Shown here: positions 53,176 through 62,519 of the stretch, piece by piece
How positions within the stretch are numbered: position 1 is the stretch's first letter
How the letters are laid out: every line of letters begins with the position of its first letter
DNA from: Oligoflexia bacterium
GTDB lineage: Bacteria > Bdellovibrionota > UBA1018
Direction of reading: 5' to 3'
Assembly: GCA_023701205.1 (NCBI GenBank)
Contig: JAMPXJ010000004.1
Coordinates: 62,001-126,000 of the forward strand
DNA: 64,000 nt
Translations under genes and position numbers: made by a program
Notes under the pieces: model-generated
What the model was told of the DNA's origin: nothing
Databases searched by the model: none
What the model saw: only the letters and a program-made list of their open reading frames with translations

Positions 53176-54600
53176 ATGACGGATGAAAGCTCCTGGACCC
53201 GGAAGTGGCTGGCCCTCGCGCTCGCGCTCCATCTCGCGGCGGCGGTCTTCAGCACGGGTTATCAGAACACCGACGAGCATTTCCAGATCCTGGAGTTCCT
53301 CGCGCAATGGCTCGGCAAGGCTCCCGCCGCGGACCTCGCCGTCGAATACCATCGCGCGATGCGCCCCTGGCTGCAGCCGTTCCTTTACTGGGTTCCGGTG
53401 CGCGCGCTCCAGGCCGCGGGCGTGGAAAGCCCCTTTGCCTGGGCCACGGCCATCCGACTGCTCTCCGCCTTGATCGGCTGGGCCAGTCTCGTGGCGCTCG
53501 TGCGCTGGGCGCTGCTCGAGATCCGGGAGCCCCGCTGGCGGCGGCTTGCCGTGCCGCTGCTCGCGCTCACCTGGTACCTTCCCGCGCTGCACGCGCGCCA
53601 CTCCTCCGAAAACCTCTCGGGCGCCGTGTTCACGATCGCGCTCGCCTGGATCGCCAGCGAACGTCTTGCGGGCGGCCTCCGCGCGCGGACCTTGCTCGCG
53701 GCGGGCGCGCTGTGCGGACTGGCCTTCGAGCTGCGCTACCAGGTCGGCGTGATGGTGGCCGGGCTATTTTTCTGGCTCGCCTTCATCGCTCGCGCGCGCA
53801 TGGCGGGCCTGGCCCGCTTCGCCGCGGGCGTGGCGCTCGCGATCGCGTTCGGCACCGCGCTGGATCGGCTCGGTTACGGCCGCTGGGTTTTCGCGCCCTG
53901 GAACTATCTGGAGTTCAACTTTCTCGAGGGACGGCTGGATGCCGCCGGAATCAGCCCCGTCTGGGATTACTTCCGCCGCGTCTGGACCGAGTCCTGGCCC
54001 GTGCTCGCATTCCTCAATCTCACGGCCCTGCTCGTGTTCTGGGCGCGCGCGCCGCGTAGCGCACTGACCTGGAGCCTGCTGCCGTTTTTCGTTTTCCACT
54101 GCCTCACCGGCCACAAGGAGACGCGCTTTCTGTTCCCGATGGCCCACGCGGCGCCGCTGGCGCTCGCGCTCCTGGTCTCACCGAGGCTCTGGTCCGCCCG
54201 CCCATTCCGCTGGATGGCCTCCTTCGTGGCCGCGCTCAACCTCATCGCGCTCGTGGCGCTCACTTTCCTGCCGGCGCTTTTTTTCATGCGCTTTTACTCG
54301 GCCGTGTACGCTCGCGCGCTTGCCGTCCGCCCCGCGCCTTTCGCCCTGCTGCACTTCGAGGAGAATCCCTACTCCGTCAACGGGATCCTCATGCATTTCT
54401 ACCGGCCCGAGAACCTGGCCCTCAAGACCACTCCCCTCGGAACGGGCGAGCTCTGGATCGCCTTTCCCCGAAACGAGCTTCCGTCCGATGCGCTTCCCGG
54501 CCGGCAATGCCAGGCGGTCGTCTCGAGCTATCCTCGCTGGCTGCCTCTGAAATCACTGCGGAACTGGACTCTTTTTTCCTGTACCGCTCTGCGCCCCTGA
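53176..54600 (+). CDS. GT22-like membrane mannosyltransferase
   Basis: 474 residues from ATG 53176. About nine membrane helices. Two GT22 (Alg9/PIG-B) marks: STGYQNTDEHFQILEFLAQW in the first loop (the DEHFQ acid motif) and LTGHKETRFLFPMAHA (HKE.RFL) in a later loop. These GT-C enzymes transfer sugars from lipid-phosphate donors. The gene lies divergently from the GT87-like gene. Confidence 0.8.
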   Translation: MTDESSWTRKWLALALALHLAAAVFSTGYQNTDEHFQILEFLAQWLGKAPAADLAVEYHRAMRPWLQPFLYWVPVRALQAAGVESPFAWATAIRLLSALIGWASLVALVRWALLEIREPRWRRLAVPLLALTWYLPALHARHSSENLSGAVFTIALAWIASERLAGGLRARTLLAAGALCGLAFELRYQVGVMVAGLFFWLAFIARARMAGLARFAAGVALAIAFGTALDRLGYGRWVFAPWNYLEFNFLEGRLDAAGISPVWDYFRRVWTESWPVLAFLNLTALLVFWARAPRSALTWSLLPFFVFHCLTGHKETRFLFPMAHAAPLALALLVSPRLWSARPFRWMASFVAALNLIALVALTFLPALFFMRFYSAVYARALAVRPAPFALLHFEENPYSVNGILMHFYRPENLALKTTPLGTGELWIAFPRNELPSDALPGRQCQAVVSSYPRWLPLKSLRNWTLFSCTALRP

Positions 54601-54643
54601 AATTTCCGCAGCACCGCGTTATTTCTATGGTATAGCCCCCTCC

Positions 54644-54853
54644 ATGGAACTTCTCCTGCATCGCGCGCCCTCGGTCGGCAAGATCGTCAAGAAGATCGTC
54701 GAAATCAACCCGCAGCTCACCACCCAGGCGGTGATCGAGATCGTGCGTCGTTCGACCCGCGTCCAGGGCGGGACCGAAAGCGAGTTCGCCCGCGCCGAAA
54801 TCATCGACGAAACGCGCGCGCTCGAGCTCGCGCGCGCCACGCTCGCCGGGTGA
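54644..54853 (+). CDS. Small conserved-looking protein, 69 aa
   Basis: Starts MELLLHRAPSVGKIVKKIVE. Mostly helical, no signal or membrane segment, so cytoplasmic. It is read four bases before the next small gene, on the same strand and in the same style of high-G+C codon use, so it is probably real and co-transcribed. No ribosome site stands out. No family recognised. Confidence 0.45.
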   Translation: MELLLHRAPSVGKIVKKIVEINPQLTTQAVIEIVRRSTRVQGGTESEFARAEIIDETRALELARATLAG

Positions 54854-54857
54854 GCTC

Positions 54858-55130
54858 ATGGAGAACGAAAACGTCCCCGCCCAGCCGCCGCACTCCTTCC
54901 GCGTCACCCTGGTGCTGACCAGCCCGCGGCCGCGCCTCGATCAGGTCCTCATGGAAGAGCTCCGCAAGCAGAACCGCAACCACTTCCTGCGCAATCTCTC
55001 CCGCACCGAATTCAAGGAGCTTTTCAAGAAGAAGCGGATCCGCATCAAGGGTCAGCCCGCGACCCCGTCCTCCTCGCTCGCGCGCGGCACCACCTACGTG
55101 GACATCCTGGGCTACGAAAGCGTCAGCTGA
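54858..55130 (+). CDS. Small S4-like RNA-binding-domain protein
   Basis: 90 residues. After a short start, residues 15-85 fit the S4 RNA-binding fold used by pseudouridine synthases: RPRLDQVLMEELRKQ, LSRTEFKELFKKKRIRIKGQ and GTTYVDIL. There is no catalytic domain, so it is a stand-alone S4-type protein, as seen in small RNA- or ribosome-binding proteins. A pseudouridine synthase gene lies 1.5 kb further on. The S4 match is by eye. Confidence 0.55.
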   Translation: MENENVPAQPPHSFRVTLVLTSPRPRLDQVLMEELRKQNRNHFLRNLSRTEFKELFKKKRIRIKGQPATPSSSLARGTTYVDILGYESVS

Positions 55131-55148
55131 GCCGCTTCGCCCGGCCGC

Positions 55149-56603
55149 TCACTCCGTCGGAACCGGATACGAGGGAGCCGTGACCGCGGGAATCGCACCC
55201 AGGTCGCCCACGGCGACCAGGTCGTTTGTCGCGACGGTGTAGCTGCCATCGTAGGTGTTCGGGTTCGATCCGGTGACCGAGAAGTTGCCGTTGCAGTTAT
55301 CCGTCGGCGCGAACGCGATCTTGCTCGTCGAGGCCAGGAACTTCCCACCGCTCTGGGCGAACGTCTGAGCCTGCACCTTCGCCACCGACGGACCGCTCGC
55401 GAGCGCATTCAGCCAGTTGCAGTGCATCTTGGACATCCAGGGCGTGCTCACGTCATCCGTCAGCGTGCTCATCGCCGCGCCGAAGCCGAAGTAGGCCACG
55501 CCCGAGAGCGAACCGTCCGTCCCGGCCGGGATATTGAGCGCGAAGGCGCGGACAGCGCCGTCCAGATCGCCGGCCTGCCAGGCGTAATGCATCGTCACCG
55601 CGTTCGTCACGGTATCGAAGCGCGCGAGGATCCGGTGACCGTCCTCCCCGAACGCGGCGCCGGAGAAATCGATCCGACCGGAGGTCGCGTTGAAGAAGGT
55701 CGCGGAATCCGTGGTCCGATTCGCCGCGATATCGAGGGCGTACGTCAGCACGCCGTCGGTCTCGTCGTAGACCATCGAAAGTCCCCGACGCGTCCCCGCT
55801 CCGAACGTGGAGGTGTGCGGCAGCACGGCCTGGATCAGGCCCTTGAAGTTGGAGTTGCTCTCGTTCTTCGGCGTGTGGAACACGACCGCCGAACCGCTCT
55901 TGCCACTCCCGTCGGTGAACGAGAAGGAAGTCTTGAACACCTTCTGGCCGTCGGCGTTGTCGCTCAACCGCTTGAGCGAAGCCGCCCCGACCGTGAAGGC
56001 CGTGAACGCCGGCAGATCCGCGGTGGCATCGACCGTCGCGCCTACCTCGGGCAGAGTCTTGCCGGATTTCCCCAGCGCCGCGATCAAGGTCGCCTGGAGT
56101 TTCACGAGTTTATTGAGGAACTGAGGAGCACCCCCGATCAGCGCGTTCAGCTGGGCGGCCGCGCAGGCGGTGCTATCCGTCGCGCTCCCGTTCGCCGCCA
56201 CCATCCCCAGATCGCCCGGGGGACGGGACACCGGAGCTCCGGTCGCGTCGTCCGTCCAGCTCGGGCCATAGCAGCTGGCGCGATAGCTCGTGACCGTGAG
56301 GTTGCCCACCTTCGCGGCGATCGCGACGGGATTCGCGGAGGCGAGATCGTTCTTGATCTCGCTCAGCATCTCATCGATGGGTTTCACCTCGCTCGGGGCG
56401 GCCGTCGAATCGCCCAGGGCCGCGGGAAGGGACCGCGAGAGGAGCGCCGCCGTCTGGCTCGCCGTCGGCGAAGTGACCGCCACCGCGGGCGCCGCGATCA
56501 GGAGCGAGGTCGACGTCGTCTCGCTGAGTTCGGCTTTGCTGCAGCCCTGCAAAGCAATGAAAATGAAAAACACCGAGACGATCCCCACCGAGTGCGTTCT
56601 CAT
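55149..56603 (-). CDS. Large lipoprotein of unknown function
   Basis: 484 residues; ATG after AAAGGTGA. The signal ends FIALQGC (lipobox with Gln, like the DUF4382 lipoprotein at 2606). After a Ser/Thr/Ala-rich stretch, a helical region (about 75-200) has several cysteines, then a beta-rich half (about 200-484: FKTSFSFTDGSGKSGSAVVF, TYALDIAANRT, NAVTMHYAWQAGDLDG). Repeating strand-turn patterns suggest a beta-sandwich or solenoid. No family recognised. Surface or periplasmic location likely. Confidence 0.65.
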   Translation of the reverse strand: MRTHSVGIVSVFFIFIALQGCSKAELSETTSTSLLIAAPAVAVTSPTASQTAALLSRSLPAALGDSTAAPSEVKPIDEMLSEIKNDLASANPVAIAAKVGNLTVTSYRASCYGPSWTDDATGAPVSRPPGDLGMVAANGSATDSTACAAAQLNALIGGAPQFLNKLVKLQATLIAALGKSGKTLPEVGATVDATADLPAFTAFTVGAASLKRLSDNADGQKVFKTSFSFTDGSGKSGSAVVFHTPKNESNSNFKGLIQAVLPHTSTFGAGTRRGLSMVYDETDGVLTYALDIAANRTTDSATFFNATSGRIDFSGAAFGEDGHRILARFDTVTNAVTMHYAWQAGDLDGAVRAFALNIPAGTDGSLSGVAYFGFGAAMSTLTDDVSTPWMSKMHCNWLNALASGPSVAKVQAQTFAQSGGKFLASTSKIAFAPTDNCNGNFSVTGSNPNTYDGSYTVATNDLVAVGDLGAIPAVTAPSYPVPTE

Positions 56604-56652
56604 GCTTGGTCACCTTTCGCTTTTGAATTAAACACCGATGAAATATTCTGAG

Positions 56653-57423
56653 TCAGCTCCCGCCGCCGCGCAAGGAATATTCCGGGAACGCCTCCGCGAG
56701 CTCCCCGGCAGAAAGTTCCCGGTACTCCCCGGGCGCGAGCGAGCCCAGCTCGAGCGGTCCGTAGGCCACGCGCTTGAGGCGCGTGACCTCGTGCGAGAGC
56801 GCCTGAAACATCCGGCGCACCTCGCGGTTCTTCCCCTCGGCGAGAATCACGGTGAGGTGCGATTCCTTTTTGCTGGCCTTGCGCAGGATCACGCTCTCGG
56901 CGCGAAGCGCCTCGCCCCGATCCGCGATTCCCGCGCGCAGGCGCGCGAGCCCGGTCTCGCTCACCTCGCCCCGCACGGTCACGAGATACGTCCGCGGGAT
57001 CCCGCTCGAAGGCTCCGTGAGCCACGCGGCCAGGCGCGTGTCGTTCGTGAGCAGCAGAAGCCCCGTCGTCGCGAAATCCAGGCGGCCCACCGCGATCAGG
57101 TGCACTCCCTCTTTCTCAAGCAGGGAGAAAACCGTGGGCCGACCCTTCTCGTCCGAATGGGTCGTCACCACCCCGCGCGGCTTGTGCAGCAAAAAAATCC
57201 GCCGCTCCGCCGGACGCGCCGTCTCGCCATCGAGCTCGATCTTCGCGCGCTCGGGCACGACCCCGAACGCGGGATCGCGTCGCACGATGCCGTTCACCCG
57301 CACGCGCCCCGCCTGGATCCACTCGCGCGCGCGGGTCCGTGAGGCGATTCCCAGCTTCGAGAGAGCGCGCTCGAGCGCGACCTGGCCGGGCTTGTATTTT
57401 CCGGTAGGCGCGGAGCGCCTCAT
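56653..57423 (-). CDS. RluB/RsuA-family pseudouridine synthase
   Basis: 256 residues. An S4 domain begins it (VALERALSKLGIASRTRARE, QAGRVRVNG). The catalytic motif GRLDFATTGLLLLTND holds the nucleophilic Asp. It should isomerise one uridine in 23S or 16S rRNA; RluB (23S U2605) is the nearest by length and layout, but RluE/F/RsuA cannot be excluded. The ATG overlaps the stop of the SUI1/YciH gene (ATGA), so the two are coupled. Confidence 0.88.
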   Translation of the reverse strand: MRRSAPTGKYKPGQVALERALSKLGIASRTRAREWIQAGRVRVNGIVRRDPAFGVVPERAKIELDGETARPAERRIFLLHKPRGVVTTHSDEKGRPTVFSLLEKEGVHLIAVGRLDFATTGLLLLTNDTRLAAWLTEPSSGIPRTYLVTVRGEVSETGLARLRAGIADRGEALRAESVILRKASKKESHLTVILAEGKNREVRRMFQALSHEVTRLKRVAYGPLELGSLAPGEYRELSAGELAEAFPEYSLRGGGS

Positions 57424-57791
57424 CTTCCCCCGCCCTTGTGCCGGATGCCGCTCTCCTCGAGCACCTTACGGATCAGCTCGAGCTTCTCGCCCTGGATCTC
57501 GATCACGCCTTCCTTGCCGCTCATGAGATAAGTTCCCCCCGAGCCGCACTTCTTCTTGAGCTTCGTGGTGAGGTCCTTGAGAAAAAGCTCGTTCTTGGGC
57601 AGCTGATCGATGACCGTGACCGCCTTCCCGCCTCGCCCGGCCTTCTCGATGCGAAGGACCGCGACGAACTTGTAGGAGCTCACCTCGGCCTCGGGCTCGC
57701 AAACGCATTCCGATTTCAACTCCCGGCATTTCGGGCATCTCTGATTCAAGGCGGGATCGGTCGAATAAACCAGGCGGGTGTCTTTGCTCAT
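57420..57791 (-). CDS. yciH: SUI1/YciH-type translation factor with zinc-ribbon-like start
   Basis: 123 residues. The SUI1 core is clear: LRIEKAGRGGKAVTVIDQLP, LTTKLKKKCGSGGTYL and GVIEIQGEKLELIRKVLEES. The N-terminus has CPKCRELKSECVC, two CxxC/CxC pairs that could bind zinc. YciH is the bacterial eIF1 homologue and affects start-codon choice under stress. Coupled by overlap to the pseudouridine synthase gene. Confidence 0.88.
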   Translation of the reverse strand: MSKDTRLVYSTDPALNQRCPKCRELKSECVCEPEAEVSSYKFVAVLRIEKAGRGGKAVTVIDQLPKNELFLKDLTTKLKKKCGSGGTYLMSGKEGVIEIQGEKLELIRKVLEESGIRHKGGGR

Positions 57792-57842
57792 GGCCCGTCC
57801 AAGCTAGGCCTCCGACCGACTGATTTCAAGGCTTTTCCCCGA

Positions 57843-58856
57843 TCAAAAGGACCAGGCCGCGCCAAGAGACAAGGTAGAGTTCCGGATCCCGACCCCCGCT
57901 ACGTTCAGCCGGATATCCGAAACATCGAGCGTCACGGAGAGCGGGCCGCGACTCCAGGCCGCCCCGGCAGCCAGCTCCCGGTTCGATAACGAGAGGTCTC
58001 CGAAATCAGGGCTGACCGGCGAGAACTTCAGGTAAAACGCGACTCGCTCGTCGCCGCTCAGCGTTTTCTGGAACGCAGGATAGAGCTGGGGACCGTGCAT
58101 GTTGCGGAACCCGAAAAGATCATCCGATACGAACATCGTCGTGTAGTAATAACCCCCGTAAGCGCGCAAGGACCACGACTCGGGAACTTCGCGCGCTTCG
58201 GCCAGCGGAACCCCCGCGCGGACGTTCACCCCGAGAAAGCGTGCGGTGATCCCCTCGCTTCCGGCGAGCGTTGCGAGGGTCGCGAACGCGTTGGCGTGGA
58301 ACGACCAGGGCCGCGGATCATAGCTCACGCCGGCTTTGCCCGTCAGCGCGAACGACCGGTACGCGCCGTAGTTCGAATCCTGATAACTCACGCGGGTCAG
58401 TGCCACTCCCAGGGAACGGCCGATCGCGGCGACCTTTTGCCCCTGTTGCGCAAGCTGCCCCGCCGGCGGCACCGCCCCGGGAAGCACAGGCACCTCAGGA
58501 ACCGGAGTGCGAGGCTCCTCCGGCAAGGCGAGCGGAGCCTCCGGAGTCAGGACGAAGGTCTCGATCGGGCCCCAGGGCCCGGGAATACCGAGTCGATGAA
58601 CGCCGCGGATCCGATAGCGGTATGACCCCAGAGGTAGCCGGAAATAAGCGTCGACCGAGGGCGTGAGCCTGCGCTCGAGCACCGCTTCGCCCTCCGCACC
58701 GACCGCATCGCGGTAGATCTCCACCTCGTATTCGATCGAATTGCTCACGGGCTCCCACCGGAGCGTGATGCCACGCAAGGGTTCCGCGCCCGCGGCCCCA
58801 AGGCAGAAAAACAGCGCCATTGCCATTATCGCGAAATGCCATTTCCTATCGCCCAC
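57843..58856 (-). CDS. FN3 domain and outer-membrane beta-barrel protein
   Basis: 337 residues from GTG 58856 (GAGGGCC upstream), overlapping the FecR-FN3 gene by 11 bases. A signal peptide (MAMALFFCLGAAGAEP) is followed by an FN3-like domain (about 25-110: ITLRWEPVSNSIEYEVEIYR and LPLGSYRYRIRGVHRLG), a Pro-rich linker, and about ten alternating strands ending LSLGAAWSF with the C-terminal Phe that the BAM complex recognises. It probably forms an outer-membrane barrel with a periplasmic FN3 domain, working with the FecR-FN3 protein. Confidence 0.75.
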   Translation of the reverse strand: MGDRKWHFAIMAMALFFCLGAAGAEPLRGITLRWEPVSNSIEYEVEIYRDAVGAEGEAVLERRLTPSVDAYFRLPLGSYRYRIRGVHRLGIPGPWGPIETFVLTPEAPLALPEEPRTPVPEVPVLPGAVPPAGQLAQQGQKVAAIGRSLGVALTRVSYQDSNYGAYRSFALTGKAGVSYDPRPWSFHANAFATLATLAGSEGITARFLGVNVRAGVPLAEAREVPESWSLRAYGGYYYTTMFVSDDLFGFRNMHGPQLYPAFQKTLSGDERVAFYLKFSPVSPDFGDLSLSNRELAAGAAWSRGPLSVTLDVSDIRLNVAGVGIRNSTLSLGAAWSF

Positions 58857-59688
58857 GCTGGCGGCCCTCCCGGCTCTCGATCCTCGGCGGCAGGTATCTC
58901 GGCTCCTTGAGCGTGCGACGCTCCAGGACCTCGAGCCGGTGAGCAGGGGCGAAAGGACCGACGCTGCCATCGGCGCCCACCGAACGCACCGACCAGACAT
59001 AACGTCCTGCGGGAAGCTCCTCCACCCGGAACTCTTCGCGCGCCACTCGGAACGTCCTGATCCCCGTATCATCCGCATCGAACGGACCGAAAGCAAGCTC
59101 ATAGCGCGCGGGCGCCGTGCTCATATCCAGGCGCTGTGGACGCCGCCAGCGAAGAACGAAGCTTCGGACCCGATCGAAATCCACCGCTGAGTCGAGACCG
59201 GGCTCCAGAAGTTCCGGCACGGGCGGCAGGCGCTCGACCGACAGGAGCGCCCCCCCGGAAAAGATCGAATCCCGCGCCGGCGCGATCCGTGCCTCCTCGA
59301 CGACGAACTCGGCGAGCTCCCCGGAGACGGGAGAAGAGCGCCTTCCGCGCCCCCGGAGGAACTCGAGCTTCAGCTCGGCCTCCGACTCCCGGAAGACCAC
59401 CAGCGCCCCCGGCGGCAATTCGACCGTTCCCCCGCGGGAAAGCGCCAACACGGCCGTGCTGCTTTCACCGGTTGCGATCGCGTCTCCTTGGGCGAATCTT
59501 CCTCCGCGTGCCATGCGATACCAGACGAAGTCGTCGCCCGGGAGCCGATTCACGGCGCCTTGGGCCGCGCGCACCTCGCCGATCGGACGAGCGATCCCGA
59601 CGAAGAGGCCGGAGACCTCCGCGACGAAAAACAGCAGCGCCAAGGCCGCGATCAGGAGCAGCGCGAATGCCGGACGGGTCATGTCCAT
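58846..59688 (-). CDS. FecR-domain and FN3-domain inner-membrane protein
   Basis: 280 residues. One N-terminal membrane helix (ALLLIAALALLFFVAEVSGL). Then a FecR-like domain (about 35-130: GDAIATGESSTAVLALSRGG, TVELPPGALVVF) and an FN3-like domain (about 165-250: FDRVRSFVLRWRRPQRLD, RVEELPAGRYVWSVRSV). FecR domains here are not near a TonB receptor or sigma factor, so a structural or signalling role in the periplasm is more likely than iron regulation. Coupled to the barrel gene and divergent from the PP2C gene. Confidence 0.78.
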   Translation of the reverse strand: MDMTRPAFALLLIAALALLFFVAEVSGLFVGIARPIGEVRAAQGAVNRLPGDDFVWYRMARGGRFAQGDAIATGESSTAVLALSRGGTVELPPGALVVFRESEAELKLEFLRGRGRRSSPVSGELAEFVVEEARIAPARDSIFSGGALLSVERLPPVPELLEPGLDSAVDFDRVRSFVLRWRRPQRLDMSTAPARYELAFGPFDADDTGIRTFRVAREEFRVEELPAGRYVWSVRSVGADGSVGPFAPAHRLEVLERRTLKEPRYLPPRIESREGRQRGR

Positions 59689-59753
59689 TTCTTTTCGGGT
59701 GAAGGGACATGCGTCTCAAGTGTTTTCGATGGAAAGGCGATAGACTGAATGCG

Positions 59754-61664
59754 ATGGGCCTATCGATCCGGAAAAAGCTGAACGCGCTGGTCGCGGGAAC
59801 GGTCCTCCTCGGGGTGGCGAGCGTCATCGGCTTGGCTACGGAGCTCTTCACCGAGGATATCGGGCGCCTGATCGAGAAAGGCACGGCCGACGCCGCCGAA
59901 ATCCTCGCCGGCCGGCTGCGCTCGGAGCTTCGACGCGTCGCAGAGAGAGCTCAGCTGCTCGCGGCGCTCCCCCTCGAGAGTGTCGGCCGCCAGCAGGACG
60001 CGCTTCGCTTCCTCCAGGAGCGCCTTTCGGCGGACCCGGACCTCATCTCGCTCTCCTTCTGGCGACGCGCGAAGGTTGGGGGCGGGCTCTCGGGGACGCA
60101 ATTCTCTTTGGAATGGCGCGTGCTGCGCTCGGGAGCCGATCCGGGCCTGGCCGCCCTGACTCAGGCTCGGCCTGAGGACGGGATGCTCGAGTCGGCCGCG
60201 CGGGGAACGGTCGAGCTGGCCCCGAGCGGGCCCGGCCATGAGGCGTCCTTCATCCGGGTGGCCATCCCTCTGGTCCGGGCTCAACCCGGGAATTTCTCCG
60301 GACTCCTCACCTTCGACGTGCGTCGCGAGGCGCTCGGAGCGGTCTTCGCGGCCGTCACCCAGTCCGCGGGCGCTCTTCTCGATCGGCAGGGCCGGATCCT
60401 CGAGTCCTCCGATCCGGCCCGGCTCGCGCCCGGGACCTCCTGGAGCGAGCTCGCGGCGCTGCCCGAGCTGCCCGAAGAGACGCGAACCGAAGCGGGTATC
60501 CGGCAGCTCCTTCACCGGGACTCACAGGGGCGAAGCTGGACGATCGCCCGACGATCCCTGGGTTTCGCCGGACTGTCGGCCGTGACCCGCGCCCCGCTCG
60601 ATCAGGTCATCGCTACGAAGGAAAAACTCTACCGCCGCTCAGGATCGCTCGGGGTCGCGATCCTGAGTCTCGCGCTCCTGATCGCCCTGGCATTCTCCTC
60701 GGCGCTCACGCGGCCGATCGTCTCGCTCACGCACGCGGCCGATCGGATCGCCTCGGGCGATCTCTCGGCAAGGGCCTCGGCCAGCTCCACCGACGAGCTC
60801 TCCCGCCTGGCGCGCTCCTTCAACAGCATGGCGGCGAGGATCGATGGGCTCCTGGCCGAAACTGCCGAAAAAGCCCGCATGGAAAAAGAGCTCGACACCG
60901 CGCGAGCGGTTCAGAAGGTTTTCTCCCCGCTCAAATCCTTCGAGAGCGAGCGCTTCAATCTGGCCGGGAACATGCTTGCCGCCTCCGAATGCGGAGGGGA
61001 CTGGTGGCATTACTCGCGCGTCGGAAACCAGCTCGTGCTCGTCATCGGCGATGTCACCGGACATGGCGTCTCGGCCGCGCTCGTGACCGCGGCCGCGCAT
61101 GGCGCCTATTCCCTGCTGATGAAGCGGGTGGATCCCGCCACGCTCCGGCAGGCGCCCGGCGAATGGCTCCGGGAGCTCGCGAAGGATCTCAATGCCGCGA
61201 TCCTGGCCACGGGAGACGGCCGCTCCGTGATGACCTTCGTCGCCTCGGTGATCGATCTCGCGACCGGAAACGTCGTCTCAGTGAACGCCGCGCACCGTCC
61301 ACCCTACCTGTACCGCGCGCCCGCCGACGGCGCCAAAGATCCGCAGCAGGGATACCACTGGCTTGCGCCTCCCGACGGGCAGGCGTTGGGCGAAGCCGAG
61401 ACGCCGGACCTACAGCTCACCTCGTTCAAGCTCGAGCCCGGCGATCTCCTGCTCTGGTACACCGACGGGCTCGTCGAGCGCGCGGATCACCACGGCCGTC
61501 CTTTTGGAAAATCCCGGCTTCTGCGACTTTTCCGCGAAATCGCCATCGCCAAGTCCCTGGATCTGAGCGGAGCGTGCGAGCGCCTGATGAAGCTCGGCGA
61601 GAGCTCGTCGCCGAACACGCCACCCGCAGACGATATCACCGTCGTCATCGGGAGATACGTTTGA
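59754..61664 (+). CDS. Membrane PP2C (RsbU/SpoIIE-type) phosphatase with HAMP
   Basis: 636 residues from ATG 59754; an ATG at 59709 with GAAGGG upstream is possible but leaves almost no divergent promoter space. Two membrane helices (about 10-32 and 300-320) flank a periplasmic sensor domain. A HAMP domain (about 325-375: RPIVSLTHAADRIASGDLSA) and a PP2C/SpoIIE domain (about 400-636: ECGGDWWHYSRVGNQLVLVI, GDVTGHGVSAALVT, WYTDGLVERAD) follow. It should dephosphorylate a STAS antagonist, probably the product of the convergent gene, in response to an outside signal. Confidence 0.88.
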   Translation: MGLSIRKKLNALVAGTVLLGVASVIGLATELFTEDIGRLIEKGTADAAEILAGRLRSELRRVAERAQLLAALPLESVGRQQDALRFLQERLSADPDLISLSFWRRAKVGGGLSGTQFSLEWRVLRSGADPGLAALTQARPEDGMLESAARGTVELAPSGPGHEASFIRVAIPLVRAQPGNFSGLLTFDVRREALGAVFAAVTQSAGALLDRQGRILESSDPARLAPGTSWSELAALPELPEETRTEAGIRQLLHRDSQGRSWTIARRSLGFAGLSAVTRAPLDQVIATKEKLYRRSGSLGVAILSLALLIALAFSSALTRPIVSLTHAADRIASGDLSARASASSTDELSRLARSFNSMAARIDGLLAETAEKARMEKELDTARAVQKVFSPLKSFESERFNLAGNMLAASECGGDWWHYSRVGNQLVLVIGDVTGHGVSAALVTAAAHGAYSLLMKRVDPATLRQAPGEWLRELAKDLNAAILATGDGRSVMTFVASVIDLATGNVVSVNAAHRPPYLYRAPADGAKDPQQGYHWLAPPDGQALGEAETPDLQLTSFKLEPGDLLLWYTDGLVERADHHGRPFGKSRLLRLFREIAIAKSLDLSGACERLMKLGESSSPNTPPADDITVVIGRYV

Positions 61665-62211
61665 GAAACCGGAAGTAACCGCTCAGGTCCTCGTCGAACT
61701 CCATGGCCGATCCGCACTTGCCGCAACTCGGCTCAGGCAAGCGAAGCTCCGAAGCGCTCGCACCCAGATCTTTGACCTGCATCGTGACGGTCGAGCGGTC
61801 CTGGCAGGAGGCGCACCGGTAAGGGACCTCGATGGCCTCGACCCGTGGCTTGGCTCCGAGCATATCGAGGAAGGTGTTGGCGCGCTCCAGGAAAACCTCC
61901 CCCAGGCTGCTGAACACGATCTCGAAGTCCCGCTGCTGGCGCGGGCCGATGTTCTCGACGCGGCGGATGAAGATCACCCATTGGCGCAAACCCGAGGAAT
62001 TGATGTCCGTGATCCCCGCAAGATCGAACCTCAGAACGCGAGCTTTCGGCTCGAGCTTGAAAAGATAGTCCGAGACTTTCTGCAGGTCCGAGCTCTCATT
62101 GATCAGGCCGGACATCCGCAGCGTTACGATCTGGGCCTCGAGCTCGACTTCTGCGGTAACCGCGAAATGGGGGTCCTTGCATACGGGTATCGACAAAGCT
62201 TGGGGAGTCAT
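61645..62211 (-). CDS. STAS-domain protein with C-terminal zinc ribbon
   Basis: 188 residues from ATG 62211. The STAS core reads RVLRFDLAGITDINSSGLRQ, with the Ser pair where anti-sigma-factor antagonists are phosphorylated. After it, CASC (about 134) and CGKC (about 167) form a four-cysteine zinc-ribbon-like unit, not usual in STAS antagonists. Its 3' end overlaps the PP2C phosphatase by 20 bases (convergent), so a partner-switching pair is likely. No anti-sigma kinase gene is seen here. Confidence 0.75.
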   Translation of the reverse strand: MTPQALSIPVCKDPHFAVTAEVELEAQIVTLRMSGLINESSDLQKVSDYLFKLEPKARVLRFDLAGITDINSSGLRQWVIFIRRVENIGPRQQRDFEIVFSSLGEVFLERANTFLDMLGAKPRVEAIEVPYRCASCQDRSTVTMQVKDLGASASELRLPEPSCGKCGSAMEFDEDLSGYFRFLKRISR

Positions 62212-62519
62212 TGCGCCTATGAGACCCCGATTTCGTTCATAGATCAAGGAATTAGCTATACTTGACTTTCTTAATACACTATATTAACCTGATTCTAGTC
62301 CACACCTCTCTCGTCTGCCGGGAATAAAAACTCGGCAACGACTCCTCTCCTGGCAAGCCTGGTCTCAGGCTTCACCGCCGGGAAAACCAATCCGAACCCA
62401 ATTGAGCCTTTTCCATTGCCTGTAGTCCGTCGGCCTCGTCTTGCGGCTGGCAAAGGCTCAAAAAATACCGCCGGAATCCCGGAAAAAATCCCGGGCCTTC
62501 GGCATGGAGGAGTCTTGCC
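62212..62519. other. A+T-rich gap between STAS and SDR genes
   Basis: No gene is visible. An A+T-rich stretch at about 62240-62300 (with TTGACT, TATACT and TTAATATAG words) could hold divergent promoters for the STAS gene and the plus-strand SDR gene, but no pair has proper spacing. The SDR gene itself has GGAGGAG before its ATG. An antisense frame across 62295-63641 is a shadow of the SDR gene. Confidence 0.4.
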
